Source: Deltaproteobacteria bacterium
GTDB lineage: Bacteria; Desulfobacterota; Dissulfuribacteria; Dissulfuribacterales; QOAL01
Assembly (NCBI GenBank): GCA_027067775.1
Contig: JAMOVK010000048.1
Location: 1-49,551 of the forward strand
DNA length: 49,551 nucleotides
Reading direction: 5' to 3'
Under the pieces are notes generated by a model. That model was not told the DNA's origin and ran no database searches. It worked only from the letters and a program-made list of their open reading frames with translations. The position numbers and the translations under genes were made by a program. The first letter of the stretch is position 1, and each line of letters opens with the position of its first letter. Positions 26,195 through 35,231 of the stretch are shown here, piece after piece.

Positions 26195-26655
26195 AGTTTA
26201 TAGGTCTTTTGTTTGCCCTTTTTGGTCTTTGGTGTCTTGCAGTTGGGATATCCATGGGGATAGAGGGAATAAAGGCCAAGAAATGGCCTGTGGCCAAGGG
26301 ACGGATAATAAAATCGAAGGTTGAAGAACTTCGCACATCTTCAAATATCCGTATTGCCCGTCTTTGTCTCAACCTTGACTATCTTTACATGGTGGGGGAC
26401 AAGATACTAGAAGGTCACAGACTTAACTCGGGATGGCGCTGTTTTGCATCAGAAAGTTACATGAAAGAGGTGCTTAAAAGATATCCGGTTGGGAAAATGG
26501 TGGCTGTGAGGTTCAATCCAGCCCGACCAGAAATAAGCATGCTTGAACCGGGTCTTAACTGGTCTGTCTTTTTAATGAGCGGTCTCGGGCTTGTCACCCT
26601 CTCCATTGCTTATCCTCTTGTAAAAGACATTTTTAAAAGAAGGTCAGTGCACTAG
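26191..26655 (+). CDS. DUF3592-type membrane protein
   Basis: A 154-residue protein with an N-terminal hydrophobic helix (about 3-22), a soluble beta-rich segment (about 30-120) and a second helix (about 124-145). The WPVAKGRIIKS start of the soluble part and the VAVRFNPARPE(I)SML block are characteristic of DUF3592. Function is unknown. ATGA overlap with the Hsp70 gene indicates translational coupling and possibly membrane tethering of the chaperone or its clients. Confidence 0.75.
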   Translation: MKFIGLLFALFGLWCLAVGISMGIEGIKAKKWPVAKGRIIKSKVEELRTSSNIRIARLCLNLDYLYMVGDKILEGHRLNSGWRCFASESYMKEVLKRYPVGKMVAVRFNPARPEISMLEPGLNWSVFLMSGLGLVTLSIAYPLVKDIFKRRSVH

Positions 26656-26669
26656 TAAACAGAAATTGC

Positions 26670-27215
26670 ATGTGTCGATTTAATAAGATAGCCATTTACA
26701 CACTTGGATTTTCCACAGATTGGTTTTTGGAAGGGCTCGTTCGTGCCCTTGAGGTTGTCTTTGGTGTGTCTGTTTCGCACAAGGGACAGATCCCGATGCC
26801 TTCTGCAGCATGGGATAACCAAAGAGGCCAGTATTTGGCCGAGACGGTGCTGGAACAGCTTGTACCTCTGAGAAAGAGCTCTTCAGAGGTGTTAATAGCT
26901 ATAACCAAGGAAGACCTTTATGCTAGGGGTTTGAATTTTGTTTTTGGTATAGCCTCTGCCATTGCAGGCTGTTGTCTTGTATCCACGGCAAGACTTGTAA
27001 ATTCGTTCTACGGATTACCTGAAGACGAGGGTTTGTTTCTAGAGAGGCTGGTAAAAGAGTCTGTTCATGAAATAGGACATGTATTAGGACTGTCTCATTG
27101 TGACAATCCAGAGTGTGTTATGTACTTTTCAAACTCTATTGTAGATACAGACAGGAAGGGGATGGATTTTTGTCCAAGGTGTCGCAGTCTAGTGAATGCC
27201 GCAATTTGTCCATAG
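26670..27215 (+). CDS. Archaemetzincin-family zinc metalloprotease
   Basis: A 181-residue protein with the full archaemetzincin signature: HEIGHVLGLSHC from H133, then NPECVMYFSNSIVDTDRKG and FCPRC near the C-terminus. The HExxHxxGxxH box binds catalytic zinc and the extra cysteines hold a second zinc, as in AmzA. No signal peptide, so it is cytosolic. It follows the DUF3592 gene by 15 bases and so belongs to the Hsp70 unit, which suggests a proteostasis role. The family is common in archaea and occurs patchily in bacteria. Start at ATG 26670 lacks a strong ribosome binding site. Confidence 0.93.
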   Translation: MCRFNKIAIYTLGFSTDWFLEGLVRALEVVFGVSVSHKGQIPMPSAAWDNQRGQYLAETVLEQLVPLRKSSSEVLIAITKEDLYARGLNFVFGIASAIAGCCLVSTARLVNSFYGLPEDEGLFLERLVKESVHEIGHVLGLSHCDNPECVMYFSNSIVDTDRKGMDFCPRCRSLVNAAICP

Positions 27216-27245
27216 GAACTGTCCGTTTTTGTTTATGTGAAAAGA

Positions 27246-27575
27246 TCAGCCCCCATAGTTTTGCCAAAAGACATCCTGGGTAATTTCTCTAATCCCTGCT
27301 TCCTGCTCCTGATTAAGTTCTGTAAATTCCACTCCATAAAGATAGTGCAGGTCTTCTTTTTTCATCCACCTTACTACTCCCTTGAGTTTGAGGGGCTTTT
27401 TCCATTCAATGGAAAAGGTAAGGTGTTCTTCCGGATGGAGCTTGGTCTGGGTCTCAAGTTTAAGCCCGCCAGGGCTGATGTCTATCACATAGGCCTTGAA
27501 AAGTTTCTCTCCTGCTTTACATACAGCCTCAATATTTAGCTGGAGTCGATGTGTTTTTCTTTTTTCTGGAAACAA
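27246..27575 (-). CDS. PilZ-domain protein (cyclic-di-GMP receptor candidate)
   Basis: A 109-residue stand-alone PilZ domain. Both c-di-GMP-binding motifs are present: RKTHR (RxxxR, residues 6-10) and DISPGG (D/NxSxxG) about 25 residues later, followed by the typical RWMKKE...YGVEF strand pattern. A TTG start at 27575 is the first start in the frame and has GGGAGG ten bases upstream. It converges on the archaemetzincin gene and diverges from argS. A motility or surface-attachment role is plausible given the chemotaxis genes in the window. Confidence 0.85.
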   Translation of the reverse strand: MFPEKRKTHRLQLNIEAVCKAGEKLFKAYVIDISPGGLKLETQTKLHPEEHLTFSIEWKKPLKLKGVVRWMKKEDLHYLYGVEFTELNQEQEAGIREITQDVFWQNYGG

Positions 27576-27621
27576 AGTTATCTTACCTCCCAGGAGATTG
27601 TCTCATGCATCTTTATCAGTC

Positions 27622-27639
27622 AATAAGAACCTTCTTATT
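27622..27639. promoter_or_regulatory. Perfect inverted repeat between PilZ and argS
   Basis: AATAAGAA-CC-TTCTTATT, an 18-base element with eight-base perfect arms, in the divergent promoter region of the PilZ and argS genes. No T run follows, so it is an operator candidate and not a terminator. Confidence 0.4.
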
Positions 27640-27779
27640 CACCAAGAACCCTTGCAAATATTATGCATTTATTTTATCTCAACCAAGATAAGAAAGATAA
27701 TATTTTGTATTTTGAAAAGATCCCACTAAAAAACAGGAAGCTGGAAGACGGACAGGAATGTAGAAAGGTAGATGAAATT

Positions 27780-29441
27780 ATGCGGAAAATGATAAAGACT
27801 CTTGTGGAAGGAGCCTTTGAAAGGCTTGTTGAAGAAAAGGAGCTGCCTGCATCAAAATTAAAGGAGGGGCATCTGATTTCAGTTCCCAAGCAGGAACAGC
27901 ATGGAGATTACGCCAGTAATCTTGCCATGGTGATGGCATCTGTTTTGAAGATGCCTCCTAGGCAGATAGCCGAAAAGCTGAAAGGCGTTCTTGAAGAAAA
28001 TCCTGACTTTGAAAAGATTGAGGTGGCAGGTCCCGGTTTTTTGAACTTTTTTTTCTCGGATTCCTTTTGGCACAGGCGTCTTGTAGAAATAAAGGAAAAG
28101 GGATCAACCTTTGGAAGCACTGACACGGGACAGGGAAAGAAGGTTTTGGTGGAGTTTGTAAGTGCCAATCCTACAGGGCCCCTTCACGTAGGGCATGGAA
28201 GAGGGGCTGCAGTGGGAGACAGCCTTTGCAGGATACTGAAGGCCGCTGGTTTTAAGGTGGAGAGCGAGTACTATATAAATGATGTGGGAAATCAGATGAA
28301 CACCCTTGGACGTTCTGTCTATCTGCGTTATCAGGAGGTGCTGGGCAGGGAGATAGAGTTTCCAGATGAATGCTATAAGGGAGAGTATATAAGGGATATA
28401 GCAAGAGAGATAGTTGAGGAGTACGGGGACAGGTTTCTTGATATGGATCTAGACGAGTGCCTTGAGTTTTTCACAGAAAAGGCTGTTTCTAAGATTTTTA
28501 AGGGCATCAAGGATGATCTTGATCTTTTCAGGGTCCATTTTGACAACTGGTTTAGTGAACGAACCCTTCATGACTCTGGTTACGTAGAAGAGACTATAGC
28601 CATTCTTATGAAAAAGGGAATCATTTATGAAAAGGATGGTGCCTTGTGGTTTCGTACGAGCGACTTTGGAGATGAAAAGGACAGGGTGGTCAAGCGCTCA
28701 AATGGAGTGCTCACCTACTTTGCAGCAGATATTGCGTATCACAGACACAAGGTAGAAAGAGGCTTCGACATGCTTGTGGATATCTGGGGGGCAGATCACC
28801 ACGGTTATGTCCCCCGGGTAAAGGCTGCCCTGAAGGCTTTGGGATATGAGCCTGAAAGATTGAATGTGCTTCTGGTTCAGCTGGTCAATCTTCTTGAAGG
28901 CGGCAAGGTCAAGGCAATGTCTACCAGGGCGGGCGAATTTGTTACCCTTCGTCAGGTCTTGGATGATGTGGGGGTTGATGCCACAAGGTTTATATTTTTG
29001 ACAAGAAAATGTGACAGTCATCTTGATTTTGATCTTGATGTGGCTAGAAAACAGAGCCAAGAGAATCCTGTTTACTATGTACAGTATGCCCATGCCAGGC
29101 TTTGCAGTGTGTTTGCCACGGCTGCTGACAGGGGAATAGAGCTGGCCCCGGACAGTGTTGACGTTTCCCTGTTGTCTGATTCGGAAGAGATAGGTCTCAT
29201 GAAGTTTTTGGTAAGGTTTCCCGAGGTGGTTGCAGCCAGTGCAACCAGCCTTGAGCCTCATCGAATAAGTTACTACCTTACAGAGTTGGCAGGGATGCTG
29301 CATAAGTACTATACTAAACACAGGTTTATTGGAGATGACCCTGAGCTTACCCAGGCAAGGCTCCTTCTTGCAGAAGTTACAAAGACTGTTTTGAGAAACG
29401 GGCTAGAACTTCTTGGAGTAGAGGCTCCAGAGAAGATGTAG
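27780..29441 (+). CDS. argS: Arginyl-tRNA synthetase
   Basis: A 553-residue class I synthetase that charges tRNA-Arg. It shows the N-terminal Add-1 domain, the HIGH-type motif in ANPTGPLHVGHGRGAAVGD (about residues 125-145), the KMSKS-equivalent region KVKAMSTRAGEFVTL, the dispersed catalytic blocks GADHHGYVPRVKAAL and YVQYAHARLCSV, and the DALR anticodon-binding domain at the end. The frame is open upstream to 27663, but ATG 27780 (or 27789) gives the conserved start MRKMIKTLVEGAFERLVEE. A SPOR-domain gene follows after 24 bases. Confidence 0.95.
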   Translation: MRKMIKTLVEGAFERLVEEKELPASKLKEGHLISVPKQEQHGDYASNLAMVMASVLKMPPRQIAEKLKGVLEENPDFEKIEVAGPGFLNFFFSDSFWHRRLVEIKEKGSTFGSTDTGQGKKVLVEFVSANPTGPLHVGHGRGAAVGDSLCRILKAAGFKVESEYYINDVGNQMNTLGRSVYLRYQEVLGREIEFPDECYKGEYIRDIAREIVEEYGDRFLDMDLDECLEFFTEKAVSKIFKGIKDDLDLFRVHFDNWFSERTLHDSGYVEETIAILMKKGIIYEKDGALWFRTSDFGDEKDRVVKRSNGVLTYFAADIAYHRHKVERGFDMLVDIWGADHHGYVPRVKAALKALGYEPERLNVLLVQLVNLLEGGKVKAMSTRAGEFVTLRQVLDDVGVDATRFIFLTRKCDSHLDFDLDVARKQSQENPVYYVQYAHARLCSVFATAADRGIELAPDSVDVSLLSDSEEIGLMKFLVRFPEVVAASATSLEPHRISYYLTELAGMLHKYYTKHRFIGDDPELTQARLLLAEVTKTVLRNGLELLGVEAPEKM

Positions 29442-29465
29442 CCCTGGAAAGGTGAGGTTAAGGAT

Positions 29466-30260
29466 ATGGCAACAACCAAGAAAAAGGGCAAGGCCATCCA
29501 GTTTCAGATTGGTTGGGCAGGTTTAATAGCCATAACGGTTTCCTGTGTATGCGTTTTGTTATGGACCTTTGTGCTTGGCTTCTGGATGGGCCAGAAGGTG
29601 GCAACAGGAAATTCCAGCAAACCAAAGGTTTCTGTTTATGAGCCCGGGGCGCAAGGCAAGCCGGAAACAGATCGCGAGTTTGCCAACACTGCCAAAACCG
29701 TTGATATCGCTGGAGAAAAGGATAACACTGCCCTTAAGGAGTTCAGCGCCCTAAAGGAAAGTCTCAAGGAAGAGGCCTCCAAGGAGGGTATAAAGACAGA
29801 GGTGCTGTCTGGACCAGAGGACATCAAAGGTCTCAACGGGTCGATTGCTAGCCATGGCAAGGTTAATATGGAGCAGGAAAAAACCGTTGTCAAACAGAAA
29901 GAACTTTCAAGGGACAAGGTATCCTCATCCAACAAGAAGGAACAGATTAAAAAAGAACATGCCAAAAAGGCCAGCAAGGTAAAAACAGAGAAAATTGCAG
30001 ACACATCTAGTGGCATTAAAAGGCCCTTTTCGCTTCAGATTGCCTCCTACAGGACTATAACCCAGGCCAGAAAGGAGGCTGCCAGATGGAGGAAAAAGGG
30101 ATATTTTGTAAGGGTAAAAAGTGCAAATCTTGGTAGAAAGGGTATATGGTACAGGGTTTATCTTGGAAGATATAGGAGCCTTGAGGAGGCCAAAAGGGCC
30201 TCTGTAAAACTCGCCTCAAAAGAGGGCATCCGTTCCTATGTGACTAAGGTTTCTAAATAG
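29466..30260 (+). CDS. SPOR-domain membrane protein
   Basis: A 264-residue protein with a short cytosolic start, one membrane helix (about 17-42), a long charged and low-complexity linker rich in Lys/Glu/Ser (about 50-180) and a C-terminal SPOR domain (about 185-262; FSLQIASYRTITQARKEAAR ... WYRVYLGRYRSLEEAKRASV). This is the FtsN/DedD-like topology; SPOR domains bind denuded peptidoglycan at the division site. It follows argS by 24 bases, an arrangement seen in several delta-class genomes. Confidence 0.9.
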   Translation: MATTKKKGKAIQFQIGWAGLIAITVSCVCVLLWTFVLGFWMGQKVATGNSSKPKVSVYEPGAQGKPETDREFANTAKTVDIAGEKDNTALKEFSALKESLKEEASKEGIKTEVLSGPEDIKGLNGSIASHGKVNMEQEKTVVKQKELSRDKVSSSNKKEQIKKEHAKKASKVKTEKIADTSSGIKRPFSLQIASYRTITQARKEAARWRKKGYFVRVKSANLGRKGIWYRVYLGRYRSLEEAKRASVKLASKEGIRSYVTKVSK

Positions 30261-30345
30261 CGGTCAAGGAATTTTAGGAAATTATAGCCCCTCCTTGGCA
30301 GGCCTTTTGACATTGGCTGCCTGTATTCCTAATTTAACAAGTGTT

Positions 30346-30359
30346 CGATTGTGCAATCG
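30346..30359. promoter_or_regulatory. Short inverted repeat and TATAAT box before the acetyltransferase
   Basis: CGATTG-TG-CAATCG (30346-30359) lies upstream of a perfect TATAAT (30401-30406) that lacks a good -35 box. The start codon is only about 22 bases beyond the TATAAT, so any transcript would have a very short leader. Confidence 0.3.
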
Positions 30360-30427
30360 GGTAAAGTACATGGTCCCAGCGTTGGTTTTATATTAGAGAT
30401 TATAATAGCCGACAAGTTAATAGTCAG

Positions 30428-30883
30428 ATGAGGATAAGAAAGGCCAAAATAGATGACATTAGGCCGATCCATGGTCTACTGTCCCATTTTGCAGAAAAAG
30501 GGCTTCTGCTGCCACGTTCTCTTAGCGATTTATACGATCATCTTAGGGATTATGCGGTAATAGAAAATCCAGCAGGGGAAATAATAGCAGTGTCCGCCCT
30601 TCATGTGTGCTGGGAGAATCTGGCAGAGGTCCGCTCCCTTGCGGTACGGGAAGACTTCCAGGGAAGCGGTATTGGACGCAGCCTTGTTGAATACTGTATT
30701 TCAGATGCCATAACCCTTGGTATCTACCGGGTGTTTACCCTTACTTATCAGCCCGAGTTTTTTAAGAGGCTGGGTTTTAAAGCAGTGGACAAGTCTGCCC
30801 TTCCGCACAAGATATGGGCAGACTGTGTTAAATGCCCTAAATTCCCGGAATGTGACGAAACAGCCCTTTTAATAGAGGTATAA
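30428..30883 (+). CDS. GNAT N-acetyltransferase, short ArgA-like N-acetylglutamate synthase
   Basis: A 151-residue GNAT protein. The acetyl-CoA loop appears as VREDFQGSGIGRSLVEYC (R/Q-x-x-G-x-G/A), preceded by AEVRSLAV, and the C-terminal part has LTYQPEFFKRLGFKAVDKSALPHKIWADC, typical of the stand-alone ArgA-type acetyltransferases that make N-acetylglutamate in bacteria without the kinase-fused enzyme. The CVKCPKFPEC cysteines near the end are also usual in that group. argJ lies two genes downstream, which supports arginine biosynthesis. The ATG has no clear Shine-Dalgarno. Confidence 0.83.
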   Translation: MRIRKAKIDDIRPIHGLLSHFAEKGLLLPRSLSDLYDHLRDYAVIENPAGEIIAVSALHVCWENLAEVRSLAVREDFQGSGIGRSLVEYCISDAITLGIYRVFTLTYQPEFFKRLGFKAVDKSALPHKIWADCVKCPKFPECDETALLIEV

Positions 30884-30895
30884 AAAGAGGATCAA

Positions 30896-33433
30896 ATGAT
30901 TGGAAAGGTACTTACAAAGGTTTTTGGAACCAAACACGACAGAGAGATCAAAAAGATAAGGCCTATTGTTGAAAAGATAAACAGCCTTGAACCTCAGATA
31001 GCCAAACTCAGCGATGAGGAACTAAAGGCCAAGACTCCATATTTTAAGGAACAGATAGACAAGGGTGCCAGCCTTGACGAACTTTTGCCCGAGGCCTTTG
31101 CAGTGGTCAGGGAGACATCCAAACGCGTGCTTGGAATGAGGCATTTTGACGTGCAGTTGATTGGAGGTGTGGTTCTCCATCAGGGTAAGATAGCCGAAAT
31201 GAAGACTGGTGAAGGAAAGACCCTGGTTGCCACCCTTCCTGTATATCTCAACGCCCTTCTTGGTAGAGGGGTACATGTGGTTACAGTCAACGATTATCTG
31301 GCCAAAAGGGATTCCGAGTGGATGGGCAAGGTCTACAATTTCCTTGGCCTTGATGTTGGGGTTATTGTCCACGGTCTTGACGATGAAGAGCGGAAAAAGG
31401 CCTACAATGCAGATGTTACCTATGGAACCAACAACGAGTTCGGGTTTGACTATCTCAGGGATAACATGAAGTATTCCCTTGAAGACATGGTGCAGAGGGA
31501 TTTCTACTATGCCATTGTGGACGAGGTGGATTCCATTCTGATTGACGAGGCAAGGACGCCCCTGATCATATCTGGTCCTTCTGACGAGTCCACTGAACTT
31601 TACTACAGGGTCAACCAGATAATCCCCTTTCTGAAAGAGGAGCATTACAAGATAGATGAAAAGGCAAGGGCAGTGACCCTTACAGAAGAAGGTGTTGCCC
31701 AGTGTGAAAGGCTTCTTGGAGTTGAAAACCTGTATGATCCTGCAAACACGGAGCTTCTCCATCATGTTCAGCAGGCACTTAAGGCCCATAAACTTTTCAA
31801 AAAGGATGTGGATTACATAGTAAAAGATGGCCAGGTAATAATTGTAGATGAGTTTACCGGCAGAATCATGCCTGGAAGGCGCTACAGTGACGGGCTTCAT
31901 CAGGCACTTGAGGCCAAGGAAGGGGTAAAGATAGAAAGTGAGAACCAGACCCTGGCATCCATTACCTTTCAGAACTTTTTCAGGATGTACGAGAAGCTGG
32001 CAGGCATGACAGGAACCGCAGATACCGAGGCTGCAGAGTTCAAGAAGATCTATGATCTTGATGTGGTTGTAATTCCAACCCATCAGCCCATGATAAGGGA
32101 AGATCATCCTGATGTGGTTTTCCGTACAGTAGAAGAAAAGTTTCGTGCTGCAGCCAAAGAGATACAAGAACTCCACAGGCAGGGCCGGCCAGTGCTAGTT
32201 GGCACTACAAGTGTGGAAAATTCTGAGAAACTTTCAGACATGCTCAAAAAGATGGGCGTGCCTCACGAGGTGCTCAACGCCAAGCATCATGAGCGGGAGG
32301 CCGAGATAATAGCCCATGCAGGAGAAAAGGGCATGGTGACCATTGCAACAAACATGGCTGGCCGTGGAACAGACATAGTGCTCGGAGAAGGCGTACGCGA
32401 GCTTGGTGGTCTTCACATACTTGGTACGGAAAGGCATGAGTCAAGGCGAATAGACAACCAGTTAAGAGGGCGTTCCGGGCGTCAGGGTGACCCGGGTTCC
32501 TCACGCTTTTATCTGGCCCTTGAAGATGATCTTTTGAGGATCTTTGGCTCAGATAAGATAGCAGGTCTTATGGACAAGATGGGTATGAAGGAAGGCGAGC
32601 CAATAGAACATCCAATGCTTTCAAAGGCCATTGAAAACGCCCAGAGAAAGGTGGAGGCCCACAACTTTGAAATCAGAAAGCATCTGCTTGAATATGATGA
32701 TGTCATGAACAAGCAGAGAGAGGTGGTTTACGGGCTTAGAAAACAGATAATGAAAGGCGAGAATTTGAGGGAAGAGATTCTTGCCTACATAGAAGAGATA
32801 AGCGGCAATCTTGCCCAGAGCTACTTTGATGACAAACTGCCTCCAGAGGAATGGGACTGGAAGGGTCTGGATGAGACATTAAGGGTTCGTTATGGAGTTG
32901 AAAAGAGCATAAAAGACGCTCAGGAGCTTCCCACTTCACAGACAGAGTTGAAGGAGCTTATAGAGTCTCTTCTGAAAGAGGCCTATGAGCGCCAGGTGGA
33001 ACGTTTTGGCGACGAGGAAATGTCCATGGCCGAAAGGTTTATAATGCTCCAGAACCTTGACACCATTTGGAAGGATCACCTTCTGAACATGGATCACCTG
33101 CGCGAAGGTATTGGGCTTAGGGGCTATGGCCAGAAAGATCCTCTTCAGGAATACAAAAAGGAAGGCTACGAGATGTTTCTGGATATGGTGCGCCGTTTTA
33201 GAGAAGAGACGGTGAGCCTTATGCTAAGGATACGTCCAATGAGGCCGGAAGAGGTGGAAGAATTGGAGGAAAAGCGCCGCCGCAGACAGGAGCGAGAACT
33301 CAGGATGAGTCACGGTGATGAAGAGGCCTCAAAACCCAAGCCAATAAAACGAAAGAGTAAGAAGATAGGCAGAAATGCACCCTGTCCCTGTGGCAGTGGC
33401 AAAAAGTACAAGAAGTGTTGCGGGAGAAAGTAA
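30896..33433 (+). CDS. secA: Preprotein translocase ATPase SecA
   Basis: An 845-residue SecA, the motor that drives unfolded proteins through SecYEG. DEAD-type motor blocks are intact: [20 protein letters not shown] (Walker A), [20 protein letters not shown] (Walker B), the [18 protein letters not shown] and [16 protein letters not shown] blocks, and [17 protein letters not shown]. The C-terminus is a SEC-C zinc finger, [16 protein letters not shown], used for SecB or lipid contact. GAGG is at suitable distance before the ATG. Its stop overlaps the argJ start (TAATG), so it is embedded between arginine genes. Confidence 0.98.
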   Translation: MIGKVLTKVFGTKHDREIKKIRPIVEKINSLEPQIAKLSDEELKAKTPYFKEQIDKGASLDELLPEAFAVVRETSKRVLGMRHFDVQLIGGVVLHQGKIAEMKTGEGKTLVATLPVYLNALLGRGVHVVTVNDYLAKRDSEWMGKVYNFLGLDVGVIVHGLDDEERKKAYNADVTYGTNNEFGFDYLRDNMKYSLEDMVQRDFYYAIVDEVDSILIDEARTPLIISGPSDESTELYYRVNQIIPFLKEEHYKIDEKARAVTLTEEGVAQCERLLGVENLYDPANTELLHHVQQALKAHKLFKKDVDYIVKDGQVIIVDEFTGRIMPGRRYSDGLHQALEAKEGVKIESENQTLASITFQNFFRMYEKLAGMTGTADTEAAEFKKIYDLDVVVIPTHQPMIREDHPDVVFRTVEEKFRAAAKEIQELHRQGRPVLVGTTSVENSEKLSDMLKKMGVPHEVLNAKHHEREAEIIAHAGEKGMVTIATNMAGRGTDIVLGEGVRELGGLHILGTERHESRRIDNQLRGRSGRQGDPGSSRFYLALEDDLLRIFGSDKIAGLMDKMGMKEGEPIEHPMLSKAIENAQRKVEAHNFEIRKHLLEYDDVMNKQREVVYGLRKQIMKGENLREEILAYIEEISGNLAQSYFDDKLPPEEWDWKGLDETLRVRYGVEKSIKDAQELPTSQTELKELIESLLKEAYERQVERFGDEEMSMAERFIMLQNLDTIWKDHLLNMDHLREGIGLRGYGQKDPLQEYKKEGYEMFLDMVRRFREETVSLMLRIRPMRPEEVEELEEKRRRRQERELRMSHGDEEASKPKPIKRKSKKIGRNAPCPCGSGKKYKKCCGRK

Positions 33434-34629
33434 TGGAAGTTCCTGGTTTTTATGGAGCAGCTGTTGAAGCAGGCATAAAATATAAAGATCGGCTTGATCT
33501 CGGAGTCATATTTTCAAAGGCTTCCTGCAACCTGGCCGCTGTCTTTACAAGAAATATTGTAAAGGCAGCGCCTGTCCTTGATTCCATGGAAATAATCAAA
33601 AGGTCATCTTCTTTCAGGGCCATAGTGGTAAACAGTGGAAATGCCAACGCATGTACTGGCAAGCAGGGTCTTGATGACTGCTTGAGCATAAGGAAAAAGG
33701 CATCCGAATCCCTAGGCTGTAAAGAGGAAGAGGTGCTTGTTGCATCCACAGGGGTTATAGGAGCCTTTCTTCCCATGGAAAGGTATCTGGCCGGACTTGA
33801 AAAGGCCTGTGCCTCATTAAAAAAGGATGGCCTGCTCGATGTTTCTCAGGCCATTCTTACCACAGATACCAGGCATAAGGTGGCCATGAGGGAAGTGGAA
33901 GGCCAGGGCTCACCTATCACTGTATTTGGGATGGCCAAGGGGGCTGGAATGATAGCTCCAAACATGGGGCCTCCACAGGCCACAATGCTGGCCTTTGTTT
34001 TGACAAATGCAGTGGTTGATCCTGATCTTTGGCAAGGAATGCTTGAGGAGGCGGTGGATGCCTCTTTCAACCGTATAACCGTTGATGGAGATACCAGTAC
34101 CAACGATACGGTCTTGGCCCTTGCAAATGGCCAGGCAAGAAATCAGGTTATTGACGGCCATGAAACACTTTCTGAAGAATTTGAAAAGGCCCTCTACGAT
34201 GTATTGCAAAGCCTTGCAGAACAGATTGTCATGGACGGCGAAGGGGCAACAAAGTGTGTAAGAGTAACTGTAAATGGCGCAGCTTCAGATGAAGATGCAA
34301 AGGTATGTGCCAGTACCATTTCCAACTCGCCACTGGTAAAAACGGCGTTTTTCGGACAGGATCCCAACTGGGGGAGAATAATAGCTGCTGCGGGAAGATC
34401 AGGGGCATATTTTGATCCAAACAAGGTAACAATAGCCATTGGAGGTGTAAGGGTGGCAGAAAGAGGAATGGCCTGTGGACAGGATGCCGAGAAAGAGGCA
34501 GCAGAAAAGATGAAAAGGTCGAGGTTTGATGTAGAGATAGATTTGAAGGCGGGAAAGTACAGTCATTCAATGCTTACATGCGATTTTTCCACAGAGTATG
34601 TCCACATAAATGCTGACTATAGGACATAA
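33433..34629 (+). CDS. argJ: Glutamate N-acetyltransferase / ornithine acetyltransferase ArgJ
   Basis: A 398-residue ArgJ, which moves the acetyl group between acetylornithine and glutamate. The autoprocessing site is recognisable as KGAGMIAPNMGPPQATMLAF, the catalytic nucleophile being T184. Other family blocks: NSGNANACTGKQG, ASTGVIGAFLPME, TVDGDTSTNDTVL, MDGEGATKCVRVTV and FGQDPNWGRIIAAAGRSG. The segment GPPQ between PNM and ATML is an insertion relative to the common PNMATML form. The ATG overlaps the secA stop (TAATG) and has GGGAG upstream. With a separate ArgA-like protein nearby, ArgJ may be monofunctional, but this cannot be told from sequence. Confidence 0.95.
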   Translation: MEVPGFYGAAVEAGIKYKDRLDLGVIFSKASCNLAAVFTRNIVKAAPVLDSMEIIKRSSSFRAIVVNSGNANACTGKQGLDDCLSIRKKASESLGCKEEEVLVASTGVIGAFLPMERYLAGLEKACASLKKDGLLDVSQAILTTDTRHKVAMREVEGQGSPITVFGMAKGAGMIAPNMGPPQATMLAFVLTNAVVDPDLWQGMLEEAVDASFNRITVDGDTSTNDTVLALANGQARNQVIDGHETLSEEFEKALYDVLQSLAEQIVMDGEGATKCVRVTVNGAASDEDAKVCASTISNSPLVKTAFFGQDPNWGRIIAAAGRSGAYFDPNKVTIAIGGVRVAERGMACGQDAEKEAAEKMKRSRFDVEIDLKAGKYSHSMLTCDFSTEYVHINADYRT

Positions 34630-35172
34630 AAGAGGCCAATTAGTTAGGTCTCCATTACTCCAACAACTATAGTCTTTCTATGTATCAGGATTTAAGATAG
34701 AAGTTGCAGAGTAAAAAACATCATCCAGAGTAAGCGGACGGGCAAGGAAAGGCTTTTCTAGACCCTGTTCCCAAACGTCTAATCAAAGCCCTATCCTTGC
34801 CCTATTCATCATCCCTGCAATGCAGTATTTTCTAGCAGGATGAAAAGAGAGGGATGCATATAATCCTTCTCAAAACAAGTCCCCTTTGCAAGCCTTGGGA
34901 GATACCTTTATCAGAGGCGGCATTTTTGATTCATAGAATGAATTTAATATATTCTGAAACATTTAATGATTATTAAATAGGATACTTAAAAATTGGGCTA
35001 TTGAATATTTACTTAACTTAAAAATAACAATGTTAAGATTTGCAGTTTGTAGGATAAAATCTATGTATTTGGAGCAGATTTGTCAGGATTGGGGCTTTTT
35101 CAATGCCTGTGAAGGTCACCTTTTGGCAGATCTGCATTCCTTTTGATTATGTTGGTGTTTCTAGAAAGTAAA
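34630..35172. other. Long convergent intergenic region with structured segment
   Basis: About 540 bases without a plausible gene, between two gene 3-prime ends (argJ and the chemoreceptor), where only terminators would be expected. The first 240 bases hold several hairpins (see the ncRNA candidate); about 34930-35060 is markedly AT-rich. No known RNA (RNase P, tmRNA, 6S, SRP) could be matched by eye. Confidence 0.5.
34676..34844 (+). ncRNA. Candidate structured RNA (hairpin series)
   Basis: Three hairpins follow each other. First, TTCTAT (34676-34681) with ATAGAA (34697-34702). Second, a nested long hairpin: GGGCAAGGA (34740-34748) with TCCTTGCCC (34794-34802), GGCTTT (34751-34756) with AAAGCC (34785-34790), and AGAC (34760-34763) with GTCT (34777-34780), separated by short internal loops. 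Third, TTCAT and CCTGC (34805-34818) with GCAGG and ATGAA (34835-34844). A TATAGT box at 34668 could start transcription, but the -35 is poor. The strand is uncertain. A decayed mobile or repetitive element is the main alternative. Confidence 0.3.
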
Positions 35173-35206
35173 GGGGCCATCTGACACTACAAGCCAGATG
35201 GCTCCC
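35173..35206 (-). terminator. Terminator hairpin after the chemoreceptor gene
   Basis: CAGATGGC (35195-35202) pairs with GCCATCTG (35176-35183), extended by three more pairs, including one G-T. It is 26 bases past the chemoreceptor stop; the T run on the minus strand is interrupted (CTTTACTTT), so it may be only moderately efficient. Confidence 0.6.
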
Positions 35207-35231
35207 TCTTGTTTTGGTATAATTTTATCAG

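Noticed and set aside
31022-32176. 384-codon open frame antisense to secA
   Set aside because: It lies wholly inside secA, has no recognisable domain and reflects codon bias on the opposite strand. The same applies to long antisense frames at 962-1513, 10026-10649, 11728-12291 and 28698-29321.
34722-34750. SAM riboswitch-like CATCCAGAG upstream of the long hairpin
   Set aside because: The short string recalls the S-box 5-prime end, but the conserved GGCCC...GAARCC core is absent and no gene lies downstream on that strand.
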